Shown here: positions 6,945 to 16,738 of the stretch, one piece after another | Numbering within the stretch: position 1 is the first letter of the stretch | Layout of the letters: the number at the start of each line of letters is the position of its first letter | Source: Mycoplasmataceae bacterium | Lineage (GTDB): Bacteria; Bacillota_I; Bacilli_A; Mycoplasmatales; Mycoplasmoidaceae | DNA: 34,170 nt | Direction: 5' to 3' | Assembly: GCA_031259945.1 (NCBI GenBank) | Contig: JAIRKU010000007.1 | Span: 1-34,170 of the forward strand | Position numbers and translations under genes: made by a program | Notes under the pieces: model-generated | The model's input: the letters and a program-made list of their open reading frames with translations, nothing else | The model's database searches: none | Told to the model about the DNA's origin: nothing

Positions 6945-7742
6945 AAAAAAATTATACTTAATATCCTTCATTTTCTCGGACTGCCTTTTGTTTTTTTATC
7001 ATTTATTATTGGTATCTTAAGATTAAAAAGTAAAGTAAAAAAATATCAACAGATGGGTGAATCATTTTTAGTAGTTGATCGCTATAAAATAGTTTACAAA
7101 TTATGTAAAAAACTTTTATATATCAAACATATTAAGGCTGAAAGCAAAGGATTTGAAAATATTCCTAAAAAACCAGTTTTATTTATTGCTAACCACAAAT
7201 CTCAAATAGATCCGATTATTTTAATTAAAATCCTTTTCGAACAAGAAGGTCTACCATATTTTAGCATGCTATCTAAAACTGAAAACCAAAGTTCTAAATA
7301 TGTAAAAGCAGCAATGGATTTAATTGACACTATTTACGTTGATCGAGGTAATATGCGCCAACAGTATGAAGCCTTTGAAGAAGAAATCCAAACAATTAAC
7401 GCAGGACGTAGTGTAATTATTTTTGCTGAAGGCACTAGAATCTATCATCATGAAATTGCTGAAATGAAACCAGCAACTATTAAAGTGGCTCAGAAGTCAT
7501 ATATTCCTATAGTGCCGATTGTAATTTATGGTTCTAGTGGATTAATGGACCACAATAAAGAATTTAAAAATAAAAAGAAAATTGTTTATGTAGAAGTGTT
7601 AAGTATTATGAATCATCATACTTTTGTAAATGTTAAAGATCAATTTGTTAGTGAGCTTGTTCGCCAACAAATAGCAGATCGTTACACATCGATGCATAAA
7701 TCTATACAAGAAAATAAACCAGTTTTCGTAAAAGACTATTAG
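6942..7742 (+). CDS. plsC: 1-acyl-sn-glycerol-3-phosphate acyltransferase
   Basis: 266 residues. PlsC adds the second acyl chain to lysophosphatidic acid to make phosphatidic acid, the precursor of membrane phospholipids. The N-terminus is a membrane anchor (about residues 5-27). The catalytic NHxxxxD motif is present as NHKSQID (about residues 83-89) and the glycerol-phosphate-binding motif as FAEGTR (about 160-165), followed by a VPIVIYG segment. It heads a same-strand run into thyA, folA, scpA and scpB, with the thyA ATG nine bases after its TAG stop. Other lysophospholipid acyltransferases share these motifs, but PlsC is by far the likeliest. Confidence 0.9.
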   Translation: MKKIILNILHFLGLPFVFLSFIIGILRLKSKVKKYQQMGESFLVVDRYKIVYKLCKKLLYIKHIKAESKGFENIPKKPVLFIANHKSQIDPIILIKILFEQEGLPYFSMLSKTENQSSKYVKAAMDLIDTIYVDRGNMRQQYEAFEEEIQTINAGRSVIIFAEGTRIYHHEIAEMKPATIKVAQKSYIPIVPIVIYGSSGLMDHNKEFKNKKKIVYVEVLSIMNHHTFVNVKDQFVSELVRQQIADRYTSMHKSIQENKPVFVKDY

Positions 7743-7751
7743 AAATTTCCA

Positions 7752-8621
7752 ATGAAACAATATCTTGAATTATTACAACATATTTTAAAGAACGGAGAGT
7801 CTCGCCACAATCGTACCAGGATTGACACCATTTCAACATTTGGTTATCAAAATCGCTATGATATCAGTGAATATTTTCCTTTATTAACTACAAAAAAAGT
7901 TTTCTATAAATCTGTATTTCATGAATTAATTTGATTTATCCGTGGTGATACGAATATTAAATATTTAGTAGATAACAACTGCAATATTTGAAACGAATGA
8001 CCATACGAATTATTTAAGAAAACAGAAGATTTTACAGGTGAAACGTTAAAAGAATTTATCGATAAAATCAAAAGTGATTCAACTTTTGCAAAAAAACATG
8101 GCAATCTTGGCCCTGTATATGGCAAACAATGACGTAATTTTTTAGGTGTTGATCAATTACAAAATGTGATTGATCAAATTAAAAATAACCCTAATTCTCG
8201 TCGTCTAATTGTTTGCGCTTGAAACCCAACTGAAGTTGATAAGATGGCTTTGCCGCCTTGTCACTCTTTATTCCAATTTTACGTTGATGGTAATGGTGGG
8301 CTTTCTTGTGAGTTATATCAAAGAAGCGCTGACGCTTTCCTAGGCGTACCATTCAACATCGCATCATATTCATTACTCGTTTATATCATTGCCGCTATGA
8401 CTGGTTTAAAACCAAAAGAGTTTGTCCATACATTTGGTGATTTACATATATATGTAAATCATCTTGACCAAGTAAACGAACAACTTCGGCGTATTCCGGG
8501 TAAATTACCTAAATTAAAAATTAAAAATATTCCAAAAAATATTGGAGAATTTACTATAGAAGACTTTGAGTTGATTGACTACAATCCTCAAGGCGTCATT
8601 AAAGCGGAGGTAGCTGTTTAA
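7752..8621 (+). CDS. thyA: Thymidylate synthase
   Basis: 289 residues in code 4; several TGA codons encode conserved Trp, for example in ELIWFIRG. ThyA methylates dUMP to dTMP using methylene-tetrahydrofolate, producing dihydrofolate. The active-site Cys lies in [11 protein letters not shown] (about residue 170). Other signatures are [12 protein letters not shown] (dUMP phosphate-binding Arg pair), [17 protein letters not shown], and [12 protein letters not shown]. The next gene encodes dihydrofolate reductase, which recycles its by-product, and begins two bases after the thyA stop. The pair is a classic functional operon. Confidence 0.96.
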
Positions 8622-8622
8622 T

Positions 8623-9081
8623 ATGATTAGTTTAATATGAGCACAAGATTTAAATGGAGGTATTGGTATTGACAATCTATTGCCTTGGTCTATCAAAGAG
8701 GAAATGGCCCACTTTCGCAGCATCACCCATAATCAAATAGTAGTGATGGGGCAAAAAACATTTGAATCCATTGGTAAACCATTAGTTAATAGATTAAACA
8801 TCGTTATTTCTGATGACCTTAATTTTAAACAAGAAGGCGTGATCGTTTACAACGATATTCAAAAATTAATTAACGATTATAAAAATAAACATATTTATAT
8901 TATTGGCGGTAAAACTATTTACGAACTATTTGCACCCATAGCTGACGAACTAATCGTTTCTAAAATTAAAAAAATCTATAATTGTAATCGTCATTTGCAA
9001 ATTGATTTTAATAATTTCCAATTAGCTAAATCAGAACAACATTTAGATTTTAATGCCGAATGATGAGAATGTAAAAAATAA
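8623..9081 (+). CDS. folA: Dihydrofolate reductase
   Basis: 152 residues, near the lower end for bacterial enzymes. It reduces dihydrofolate to tetrahydrofolate with NADPH. The start MISLIWAQDLNGGIGIDNLLPW holds the conserved Ala, the Met20-like loop (GGIGIDNLLPW) and an early Trp encoded by TGA. The usual acidic Asp/Glu in the helix is seen in KEEMAHF, and the NADPH-binding parts are VVMGQKTFESIG and YIIGGKTIYELF. GGAGG lies inside the end of thyA, 12 to 16 bases before the ATG. The protein ends WWECKK, with two consecutive TGA Trp codons, and its TAA overlaps the ATG of scpA. Confidence 0.94.
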
Positions 9082-9887
9082 TGAACCAACAACCAGCGAT
9101 TCTTAATTTAAAACTTAATACTTTTGATGGTCCAATTGATTTATTAGAATCATTAATTCGTGAACATAAATTAGATATATTAAATTTAGATATTGCCGCT
9201 TTGGCATCACAATATTTAAATTTTATTAGAAGCTACATTGATCAAATATCAATAGATGATGCTAGTGAATATTTATCAATGGCTACCTATCTCTTAGAAT
9301 TAAAATCAAAAAAAGTCTTACCTGTAGAGAATTTAGATGTCAATAGTTCGAGCTTTGAACTAGAACGTGATCGTTTAGTAAACCGCATTATTGAATATCG
9401 TAAGTATAAAAATACAATTCCAAAATTATTGCACAATCAAAATCGTCGTTTAGAAATGTATGCTAAACAACCAGATGATTTAGAATCATATATTACTGAA
9501 GATACATCTATCGAGCAATTGCCAGACAACATTAATCCTACCCGTTTAATGAAAGCAATGGAAATAGCTTTTGAAAAGTGAAAATTAGCGTTGTTTACTC
9601 ATCGTAAAATTTTAGTGCAAGAATTAGCTGTTGATGATGTTGAAAAAGACGTTTTACTTTTTTTAGATAAACATCAAAATATTGAAAAAATTTCTTTTAG
9701 TGATTTTTTAAAAGAAGTTGATGAATTAAAATTAAACCAACAATATATTGTTACATGTTTTTCCGCTTTATTGGAATTAGTAAAATATCGTAAAATTAAT
9801 TTAAATCAAAATGACATGGATGATGACATTTGAATTTCTAAAAATACTCAAAAAGATGAAATGCAAGATTCATTAATTCTTAATTAA
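9081..9887 (+). CDS. scpA: Segregation and condensation protein A (kleisin)
   Basis: 268 residues in code 4 (TGA Trp at 9579 and 9831). ScpA is the kleisin bridging the two heads of the SMC dimer. The N-terminal signature FDGPIDLLESLIREHKLDI is the family hallmark, followed by the helical YLSMATYLLELKSKKVLP and a charged linker. The C-terminal winged-helix part contains DVLLFLDKHQNIEKISFSD and VTCFSALLELVKYRKI, which binds the SMC cap. The ATG overlaps the folA stop, and scpB follows after 11 bases. Confidence 0.94.
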
Positions 9888-9898
9888 GGAGATTTTAT

Positions 9899-10465
9899 AT
9901 GAGTAATAAATCAATTATTGAAAGTATTTTATACATTAGCGGAAATGATGGGATAGATATAAATAGCATTAAAAAAGTTATTAATTTACCTGCAGATGAT
10001 CTTCGTAAGATTGTCAAAGAAATAAAAACATCTTACGAAGATAATCCTGATAGTGGTTTTCTCATTAAAATTTATGGCTCACATTATTATTTACTTACTA
10101 AGCCTGAAAATAAGGAATTCATCGGAAAATTAATTGATGTGCGTTTGAAAAATCCTTTAACGCCAGCCATTATGGAAACATTAGCTATTGTTGCGTACAA
10201 CAGTCCGTGCACTGGTGTAAAAATAGATGAGATTCGTGGCACATCTAGCGATGGTGCTCTCAAACGTCTAGAATCATTGGGATTAATTATTAATGCCGGT
10301 CGTGCTGAAACACCTGGTAGGCCATACTTGTACGAAGTAACCCAAAAGTTTTTTAATTTATTTGGTATTAAAAGCTTGCAAGATTTACCAAAAATTAGTC
10401 AAGACAATAATGATTTAGAAAATATTGATTTCTTTGATGCAAATCGATTTGAAGAAAATAAATAA
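9899..10465 (+). CDS. scpB: Segregation and condensation protein B
   Basis: 188 residues. ScpB dimerises and binds the middle of ScpA, completing the SMC-ScpAB condensin. The tandem winged-helix fold is recognised by IIESILYISGNDGIDINSIK at the start, LTPAIMETLAIVAYNSP in the middle and LKRLESLGLIINAGRAETPG, a typical ScpB second-domain pattern. A clean AAGGAG precedes the ATG. It ends ten bases from the convergent DegV gene; no terminator hairpin is visible in that gap. Confidence 0.94.
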   Translation: MSNKSIIESILYISGNDGIDINSIKKVINLPADDLRKIVKEIKTSYEDNPDSGFLIKIYGSHYYLLTKPENKEFIGKLIDVRLKNPLTPAIMETLAIVAYNSPCTGVKIDEIRGTSSDGALKRLESLGLIINAGRAETPGRPYLYEVTQKFFNLFGIKSLQDLPKISQDNNDLENIDFFDANRFEENK

Positions 10466-10475
10466 AATATCTATT

Positions 10476-11336
10476 CTAATCTAAATCTATTCCCATCGCA
10501 AAATAATTTGGGCCTACATGAGCAATAATGATAGTAGGAAGCTCTGTATACTCTATTTTAACTTTAGGATACATTGTCTTGACGATTTGCTTATATAAAT
10601 CTATATCAATTGTTTTATTGGTTTTACTATTAGTAAATACAACAAATCTTTTTATGCTTGATGTTTTTAATGGAATTAATTTAGCAATTTCATCGTCAGC
10701 ACATTCAATTGAATCTTTTACATCCTTAGCTTTATCTCTAAAAATCAATCCTTCGCTAGATAATGTAATAATTAATTTCAATCCAAATAGTTTGATTAAA
10801 AAAGATTTAAAATTACTAAGTCGACCACCTTTTTTTAGTTGAGAAATATCAGGAACAATTAAAGCGGCAACACGTTTATTTCGTATTGTTTTTAAATAAT
10901 TTTGAATATATGTGTCATCTAGTTTACCATTTTTGTTTGCTTCCACTAAATCCATAATTGTTCATTCTGATAAACGACCAACCATAGTTTGATCATAAAC
11001 TTTTAAATTTTTATATTCACCTTCTAATGTTTTTCAGTTGTTAAAAGTACCTGAGATTGTGCTAGGTATAGTCAAAGCATATACATTATCATAAGTTTGA
11101 GTTATTTTATCTAATGTCTTAACAACTTCTCCCAAAATGGGTTGAGATGTTTTAATATCTATTCCCTTGGTTATTTTTTCAGAAATTTGCTCATTAGAAA
11201 TATTAACCAAATCCATGTACGACGTAACCTTACCATTATTTGTTTCAATAACTTCTAACGGAATTACATAAACATCTGGATATTGATTTTCTTTTATCCC
11301 AAATGATGAATCTATTAAAATTGCCGATTTTCCCAT
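10476..11336 (-). CDS. DegV-family fatty-acid-binding protein
   Basis: 286 residues in code 4 (TGA Trp near residues 101 and 124). DegV/FakB proteins bind a fatty acid and present it to the FakA kinase so that exogenous fatty acids can enter phospholipids. Signatures are the N-terminal AILIDSSFG, TSQP (fatty-acid carboxylate-binding loop), STISGTFNN, and the conserved LKKGGRLSNF. Mollicutes depend on scavenged fatty acids, and plsC is close by, which fits. It reads from a predicted leaderless promoter. No fakA is in the window. Confidence 0.88.
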
Positions 11337-11373
11337 GGTTAAAATTATATGTCAAGTTCATGATATATAACAA
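11337..11373 (-). promoter_or_regulatory. Leaderless promoter of the DegV gene
   Basis: On the minus strand TTGTTA (11368-11373), 18 bases, TATAAT (11344-11349), seven bases, then the ATG ending at 11334. The spacing TATAAT-N7-ATG is identical to pyrK and plsC, and no Shine-Dalgarno sequence is present. The downstream end of the ABC ATPase gene (11393) is just beyond it. Confidence 0.65.
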
Positions 11374-11392
11374 ATGTAATAGAAACATGTTC

Positions 11393-12106
11393 CTATCATT
11401 TTTTAGTCAAAAGTAAAAGGTTTTTTTTAATATCAATTATTTTATTTTGATATAGTGTTCGATTCTTATGCGATTGATTAACATTTATAGTTTGCATAAT
11501 TTGCATGGGTTTGTTACTCATTACATAAATGTAATGAGCCACCAACAATGTTTCATCTAAATCATGGCTAACAAAAATAACAGTACGTTTATCTTTATTT
11601 CATAGCTTAATAAAAAGTTTCATGACGTTTTGTTTCACATTAATATCTAGCCCAGTAAATGGTTCATCCATTAACAATAACTGTGTAGGATATATAAACG
11701 CTCTTAACAATGCCAATCTTCTTTTCATACTACCACTTAATTGTTCGGGATATCAGTTGCTTGTGCCTTTCAGCCCCACACTTCTTAAGCCACGAATTAT
11801 AATGGAATGACGTTTACGAGAATCTTTATAGACACTTTTTAAAATCAAATCTAAATTTTTATAAACATTAATTTCATTGATTAATCTTTCCTCTTGGAAT
11901 AAATAGGAAAGATTATGATAAGAATTATTAATCTTACCGCCTTGTGGTTGAATTGTTTTGGCGATTAAATTTAATAAAGTAGATTTACCAGCGGCGCTTG
12001 GACCAATAATGCAATTTATTTTATTGTCAATAAATTTAATATTTAATTTATTTAACACCTCAAGTTGCTTATCATAACTAAAATTGACGTTAGTAAAATT
12101 AAGCAT
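11393..12106 (-). CDS. ABC transporter ATP-binding protein (NitT/TauT-like)
   Basis: 237 residues in code 4. It powers import by hydrolysing ATP together with the permease encoded just upstream. Walker A is GPSAAGKST, the Q-loop lies in YLFQEERLI, the signature is LSGSMKRRLALLRA (LSGSM in place of LSGGQ), Walker B is LLLMDEP with the following FTGLD D-loop, and the switch His is in VSHDLDE. The family resembles ATPases of nitrate/sulfonate/taurine/pyrimidine-precursor uptake systems. The ATG lies inside the 3' end of the permease gene, preceded by AGAGGAAA. It ends in TGA (Trp) directly followed by TAG. No substrate-binding protein is in the window. Confidence 0.87.
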
Positions 12107-12965
12107 GTTGTGGTTTCCTCTTAAATTTTTTAACAAAATTAATAATATGATTGCGATCTTTGTATTTGAAAGGCATACAAATTCTACCAATTTCTTTAAT
12201 AACTAATTCCATAACTAAGCTCAAAATAATAGCAATCATGCCTCAACCAATTACTTGCGCATAATCATTCTGTTTTAATAAACTTGCGATAATCATTCCG
12301 ATGGATGGATAATTAGGATTAATATTAGTAATCACAGTTTGCACTAATTGAGAGGCAATAGCGATTTTGAATGATAAACCAAACCCAGCGATTAATGATG
12401 AAAAAAGATAGGGTGTAGCTGCTGGTAAATAAATATTTTTAAATTGTTCTCATTTACTTACATTAAATACAGTTGCCATTTCAATCCGTTTTGAATCAAT
12501 GTTATCAATTGCGTTATTAATACCTTCATAAAGCATTGGAAAAATAACAAAGAAAGCTACAAAAATTGGTGCCAAAGCTGGTATAGGAACCAAAAAAACC
12601 GCAATTAGAACCATTAATACAGCTGTTGGTAAAGCTCTTGCTAATGTAACAATTGGCATCATTAAATATTGCACTAATTTGAAATAACGACTCAAAATAG
12701 CAAATACGGCAGATAAAATGAAAGCAAGTAGCAAACATGCCAATGCTTGTGCTCATGCAATTAAAATTGCTTCTCAATTAGTACCATTAGCTAAAATAGT
12801 GCCAAAGGCAACAAAACATTTACCAACATTTGGTAACACACCGTTTTCTTTATAAACTGTGACAGATAAAATAGTTCAAATAATAAAAATTAAAGCTAAC
12901 CCAATTATCCAAGATAATGTGGATCATAAGACATGGTTTTTAGAAATATCATTTTTAGCTTTCAT
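12099..12965 (-). CDS. ABC transporter permease (NitT/TauT-like)
   Basis: 288 residues with about six membrane helices, the first near residues 17-37. It forms the transmembrane channel partner of the ATPase encoded downstream, whose start codon it overlaps by 8 bases. The cytoplasmic coupling (EAA) loop is visible as RIEMATVFNVSKWEQFKNIYLP, followed by ATPYLFSSLIAGFGLSFK, a pattern typical of SsuC/TauC/ThiX-type permeases. LARALPTAVLMVLIAVFL fits the same family. The substrate cannot be read from sequence. There is no clear Shine-Dalgarno sequence before the ATG. The gene is separated from rplQ by about 150 bases holding interleaved inverted repeats. Confidence 0.86.
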
Positions 12966-13023
12966 ATTAATTTCATAATTATTACATTATTTAGTGAATA
13001 TTAGTATTTTTAGGTGTCAAATT

Positions 13024-13088
13024 AATGAACTTTTGATAAAAACGCACCATAAGTTCATTCATTATATGGTTTTCGGCACGTTTTTATC
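13024..13088 (-). terminator. Interleaved inverted repeats after rplQ (terminator or pseudoknot)
   Basis: Two perfect inverted repeats interlock: AATGAACTT (13024-13032) with AAGTTCATT (13051-13059), and GATAAAAACG (13035-13044) with CGTTTTTATC (13079-13088). The second stem can be extended by an inner ACCATA/TATGGT pair. On the minus strand this follows rplQ and probably ends the ribosomal operon. The crossing order predicts an H-type pseudoknot or two alternative folds rather than a simple hairpin. Confidence 0.55.
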
Positions 13089-13113
13089 GGTATTGATCAG
13101 AAAATATTATCGC

Positions 13114-13470
13114 TTATACCAATTCTAAAATAGCTACTTCGGTACGATCGCCTGGTCGTTTACCTAAACGTAAAACTCTTGTATATCCACCTTTACGCTG
13201 ACTATATTTTTTAGCGATATCTTCCAGTTTTTTTACTAGTCCTATACGGTCTAATTTCTTAGTATTTTTGACAATTGATAAAATATGACGCTTGCTATCT
13301 AAAGTATTTTTCTTAGCAATAGTAATAATTCGATCCACATGTTTTTGAGTTTCTTTTGCTTTAGTAAAAGTTGTTTTAATTTTACCGTAAGCAATAACAT
13401 CGCTAACTTGTTGACGAATTACCATTTGTCTTCAAGAAGAAGTTTTTCCAGGTTTATTAACATATGACAT
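13114..13470 (-). CDS. rplQ: 50S ribosomal protein L17
   Basis: 118 residues, normal for L17. The start MSYVNKPGKTSSWRQMVIRQ includes a TGA Trp, so the true ATG lies 45 bases before the first ATG that standard-code translation would use. The core DRIITIAKKNTLDSKRHI and the end GYTRVLRLGKRPGDRTEVAI are diagnostic. It sits five bases after rpoA, the usual last gene of the alpha operon, and is followed by the interleaved repeats that probably end transcription. Confidence 0.95.
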
Positions 13471-13474
13471 GAAT

Positions 13475-14458
13475 TTATTCCTCTTTAAAAGTTAAACCGT
13501 ATTCTACAAGTTGTTTTTGAATTTCACGCAATGATTTTTTACCAAGATTCTTGATTTTTTCTACTTCAGTCTTAGTCATAGCCGTTAATTCATTAATAGT
13601 TTGAATCCCACGTCGTTTTAAACAATTATAGGAACGAACTGATAGTGTCAATTCTTCAATTGGAATCGAAAGACCTTCTTGTTTTTTTTCTTCTTCATGT
13701 TCTTTCATAATTTGCATTGTTTCAATGGCTGTATTAATATCAATGAACGGTTTTAAGTGTTCACTTAAAATTTTAGCAGCCATAGCCACAGAATCTTGTG
13801 GCGAAATAGCGCCATTAGTAGCTACATCTAAAATAAGAATGTCTCCGGTGATGGTTTTGGATATTTTTTGTTCTTCAACAATATAACCAACACGAACGAT
13901 TGGACTAAAGTTAGAATCAGTTGCAATAATATTAAGTGAATTAATCATTTCACGATTTTGTGCAAATGTTTTGAATCCACGACCGCGAATAGCATAAATT
14001 TCAATTTCCAATTTAGCCGTAGTATTAGTTACAGTGGCAATATATAAATCTTTGTTAATAATATCAAAACCACTTGGTAATTCAATATCACTAGCATAAA
14101 TTTCGCCAGCGCCTTTCTTAGAAATTTTAAGAGTCGGTCATTGTTCAATTTTAGTTGATGCTAATTCATCATCGCTAATTACATTTTCATCTATTGTAAT
14201 TACCAAATTCTTAAGATTAAGAATAAGTTGCGTAACATCTTCTTTGACACCATTAATTGCCTGGAATTCATGATTTACACCAGGAATTTTAATTGCAAAA
14301 ATACTAGAACCTGGAATATTAGATAACATGGTTCGTCTTAAAGCATTACCTAATGTAACACCAAATCCTTTCTCTAACGGGCTGATAGTGAACTTAGCAA
14401 CTTGTTCGTTGTTTGCTTCAATTTCAGGTTTAATTGTATATTTTAAAAATTTTTCCAT
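13475..14458 (-). CDS. rpoA: RNA polymerase alpha subunit
   Basis: 327 residues in code 4 (TGA Trp at 14138). The N-terminal domain for dimerisation and assembly with beta/beta' is seen in [20 protein letters not shown] and [11 protein letters not shown]; its second half has [11 protein letters not shown] flexible linker (acidic EEEKKQE) leads to the C-terminal DNA- and activator-binding domain with [20 protein letters not shown] and [13 protein letters not shown]. Both domains are intact. It lies between rpsK and rplQ in the standard order. Confidence 0.97.
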
Positions 14459-14478
14459 TTTCGATTTCCTCTTATTAT

Positions 14479-14901
14479 TTAACGTGGCTTTTTAGGCGGT
14501 CGACAACCATTATGTGGAATGGGTGTGACGTCATTCATTTCAGTAATTTGCAATCCGGCTGCAGCTAATGAACGAATTGCAGTATCTTTCCCTTGTCCAG
14601 TACCATTAACATTTACAATAACACTTTTTAAACCAAGTGCCATTGCATTTTTTGCTGCTGCTGCGGCGGCTAATCCAGCCGCATAAGGAGTAGATTTTTT
14701 ACTGCCTTTATATCCAATTGTTCCCGATGAACTTCATGTAATGGCATTCCCTTTAGTATCAGCAATAGTGACAATTGTATTATTAACCGTAGCGTGAATA
14801 TGAGCAACGCCATGAACATCAGCTAACTTACGTTTTTTCTTCTTTGGTTTATTTTTTTTAGGGGCACTAGTGGTCTTTTCCTGTTTTTTTGTTTCAGCCA
14901 T
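14479..14901 (-). CDS. rpsK: 30S ribosomal protein S11
   Basis: 140 residues in code 4. S11 lines the platform of the small subunit near the mRNA exit path. The core reads [18 protein letters not shown], the TGA-encoded Trp in NAITWSSSG, and the C-terminal GCRPPKKPR. The N-terminus has a Lys-rich extension of about 20 residues ([16 protein letters not shown]) beyond the usual start. rpsM ends eight bases upstream of its ATG. Confidence 0.96.
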
Positions 14902-14909
14902 ATTAACTC

Positions 14910-15287
14910 CTAGTTTTTGGTTTCAACTTTCTTATTAGCCACAGTTTTACGCGGGCCTTTTCTTGTACGTCCATTGGTTTTAGTGCGTTGACCACGTACC
15001 GGTAATCCACGACGATGGCGCATACCACGATAACTACCGATTTCAATTAAACGTTTAATATTCATCGCTACATCACGACGTAAATCACCTTCAGTAGTAA
15101 ATTTAATTGCCACTTCACGAATTGCAGCTAATTCTTGTTCAGTCAATTCACTAACTCTTTTTTCAGGATCAACTTTTGCCGTTTTAACAATTTTACGTCC
15201 AGTGGAAATACCGATACCGAAAATTGTTGTTAATGCAAAAGGAATTTTTTTATTATTAGGAATATCTACACCAAGTAAACGTGCCAT
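14910..15287 (-). CDS. rpsM: 30S ribosomal protein S13
   Basis: 125 residues. S13 forms part of the small-subunit head and contacts the P-site tRNA and L5. [29 protein letters not shown], and the C-terminal [20 protein letters not shown] are characteristic. GGAGAAAAATAA precedes the ATG. It follows rpmJ by 22 bases. Confidence 0.96.
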   Translation of the reverse strand: MARLLGVDIPNNKKIPFALTTIFGIGISTGRKIVKTAKVDPEKRVSELTEQELAAIREVAIKFTTEGDLRRDVAMNIKRLIEIGSYRGMRHRRGLPVRGQRTKTNGRTRKGPRKTVANKKVETKN

Positions 15288-15309
15288 TATTTATTTTTCT
15301 CCATTTTTC

Positions 15310-15423
15310 TTATCCTTGCCTTTGTTTATGTTTTGGGTTCTTGCAAATTACCATTACACGACCATGTCTTTTAATTACCTTGCAATCTTTGCAAATAGGT
15401 TTAACAGATGCTCTAACTTTCAT
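15310..15423 (-). CDS. rpmJ: 50S ribosomal protein L36
   Basis: 37 residues, with the standard start [17 protein letters not shown] and end [11 protein letters not shown]. The zinc-binding residues of the C+ form are kept (two Cys in CKDC, one in VICKNP, and His in PKHKQ). It is short enough to be missed by length filters. It lies between the infA-rpmJ leader and rpsM, the usual order. Confidence 0.95.
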   Translation of the reverse strand: MKVRASVKPICKDCKVIKRHGRVMVICKNPKHKQRQG

Positions 15424-15711
15424 AATTAAATTACTTTCTTTATTTTTTTCTAAATCTGTTGTTTGGTTCAGATAGCTAATTCAGGATCACTAATGTTTTC
15501 ATTCAACGAATGTTATATCTAACACATTTGCAAATTGAATCAGGCAACCATTATATACAATATTCTCAAACTCATAAATAAATTATTTGAGCGTTTTCAT
15601 TCCATTGTCTATAAAAATATAGTGAAATCACTTAACCTGGCCAAATTAATTTGGTAACATATATTTATGTTAATAGGTATATTTTATTCAAAAATAATTC
15701 CTTAATTTTGA
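15424..15711 (-). promoter_or_regulatory. infA-rpmJ intergenic region with promoter and hairpins
   Basis: 288 bases without a gene, the longest gap inside the ribosomal cluster. On the minus strand, after infA, come a perfect 14-bp palindrome CCAAATTAATTTGG (15641-15654) and an AGTGA/TCACT hairpin (15621-15632) followed by a T-rich run, a possible weak terminator. Farther on, a TATAAT-containing box within ATTGTATATAATGG suggests an internal promoter. The roughly 120-nt leader before rpmJ holds a CATTC/GAATG hairpin and ends with a purine-rich AAAGAAAG. Possibly a second transcription start for rpmJ-rpsM-rpsK-rpoA-rplQ. Confidence 0.5.
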
Positions 15712-15924
15712 TTAACTTCGATATGTAATACGACCTCTGGTTAGATCGTATGGACTTAGTTCAACAGTGACAGTATCGCCACGTAAAATTTGAATGTGAT
15801 GTTGACGCATTTTGCCACTAACTACCGCATTAATAACCATTTTATTTTCTAGTTCTACTTTATAGCTACTATTAGGGAATACTTCTTTAACAATTCCATT
15901 CATTTTGATTGTATCGTTTGCCAT
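15712..15924 (-). CDS. infA: Translation initiation factor IF-1
   Basis: 70 residues, the normal length. IF-1 is an OB-fold protein that occupies the A site during initiation. The sequence [24 protein letters not shown]-like [16 protein letters not shown] and [13 protein letters not shown] is diagnostic. GGAGATAAAAAAGA precedes the ATG. It lies downstream of map, as in Firmicutes. Confidence 0.96.
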   Translation of the reverse strand: MANDTIKMNGIVKEVFPNSSYKVELENKMVINAVVSGKMRQHHIQILRGDTVTVELSPYDLTRGRITYRS

Positions 15925-15985
15925 TCTTTTTTATCTCCTTTTATATTTGTTTTTGGTTTGATTGACATTAATTTACTTTTTTACA

Positions 15986-16738
15986 TTATGTATCTCCTGT
16001 CAATATTTCACAACCATCGGAAGTAACTAAAACCATGTGTTCTCATTGACATGTTAATTTATGATTTTTACTTTTGACCGTCCATTTATCTTTTGGATCA
16101 ATGTAATATGCATCACTATCGGTCATTAACATTGGCTCAATACAAAACGTCATTCCTTTAAAAATTTTTACACCAGTATGAGGTTTACCATAACTTAAAA
16201 TGATGGGGTCCTCGTGTAGATAATTACCACAACCATGCCCACCAAAATCTTTAATTACATAGTAGCCGTATGATTTAGCAACACGTTCAATCGTGGCACT
16301 TATATCTCCAATATAATTACCAGGCCTAATTACATCAATTGCCGCCATTAATGCCTTTAATGTTACATCACTTATTTTTTGTGGTGCATCCGTTTTAGGA
16401 TCAACATGAATAGTAAAAGCAGCATCACAAATATGATTTTTATAAGTGATGCCTAAATCAAACGTAACTAGATCATCAGATTTAATGATGTAATTCCTAG
16501 GGATGCCATGAATTAATTCATCATTAACACTAATGCACAAATGCTTAGGAAAATTATTGTATTGATAAAAACTACAAGAAGCTCCTAGTTTCTCAACTAA
16601 GTCAGCTACTTTTTCATCTAATGAAATTAAACTCACACCAGGCTTTGTATTACGAATTAGCATTGCACGAATTTGTTTTCAAATTGCTGCCGCTTTTTTA
16701 ATTAACTCAATGTCTGTTGATGATTTGATGTAAATCAT
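15986..16738 (-). CDS. map: Methionine aminopeptidase type I
   Basis: 250 residues in code 4. It removes the initiator Met from nascent proteins. All five metal ligands are recognisable: Asp in TFDLGI, Asp in ICDAAF, His in GGHGCGNYLHEDP, Glu in CIEPML and Glu in QWEHMV, where the preceding Trp is a TGA codon. The start is MIYIKSSTDIELIKKAAA, one base after the adk stop (TAA then ATG); a later ATG at 16663 would delete the conserved N-terminal helix. Confidence 0.95.

Noticed and set aside
10528-10842. Plus-strand 104-codon ORF opposite the DegV gene
   Set aside because: It lies wholly antisense to a well-supported gene, has no ribosome-binding site and reads as a hydrophobic shadow.
13475-14458. 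Genes apparently broken by TGA codons (rpoA and many others)
   Set aside because: Each break is a TGA in frame with continuing homology, often at a conserved Trp. Code 4 explains all of them, so they are intact genes and not pseudogenes or frameshifts.
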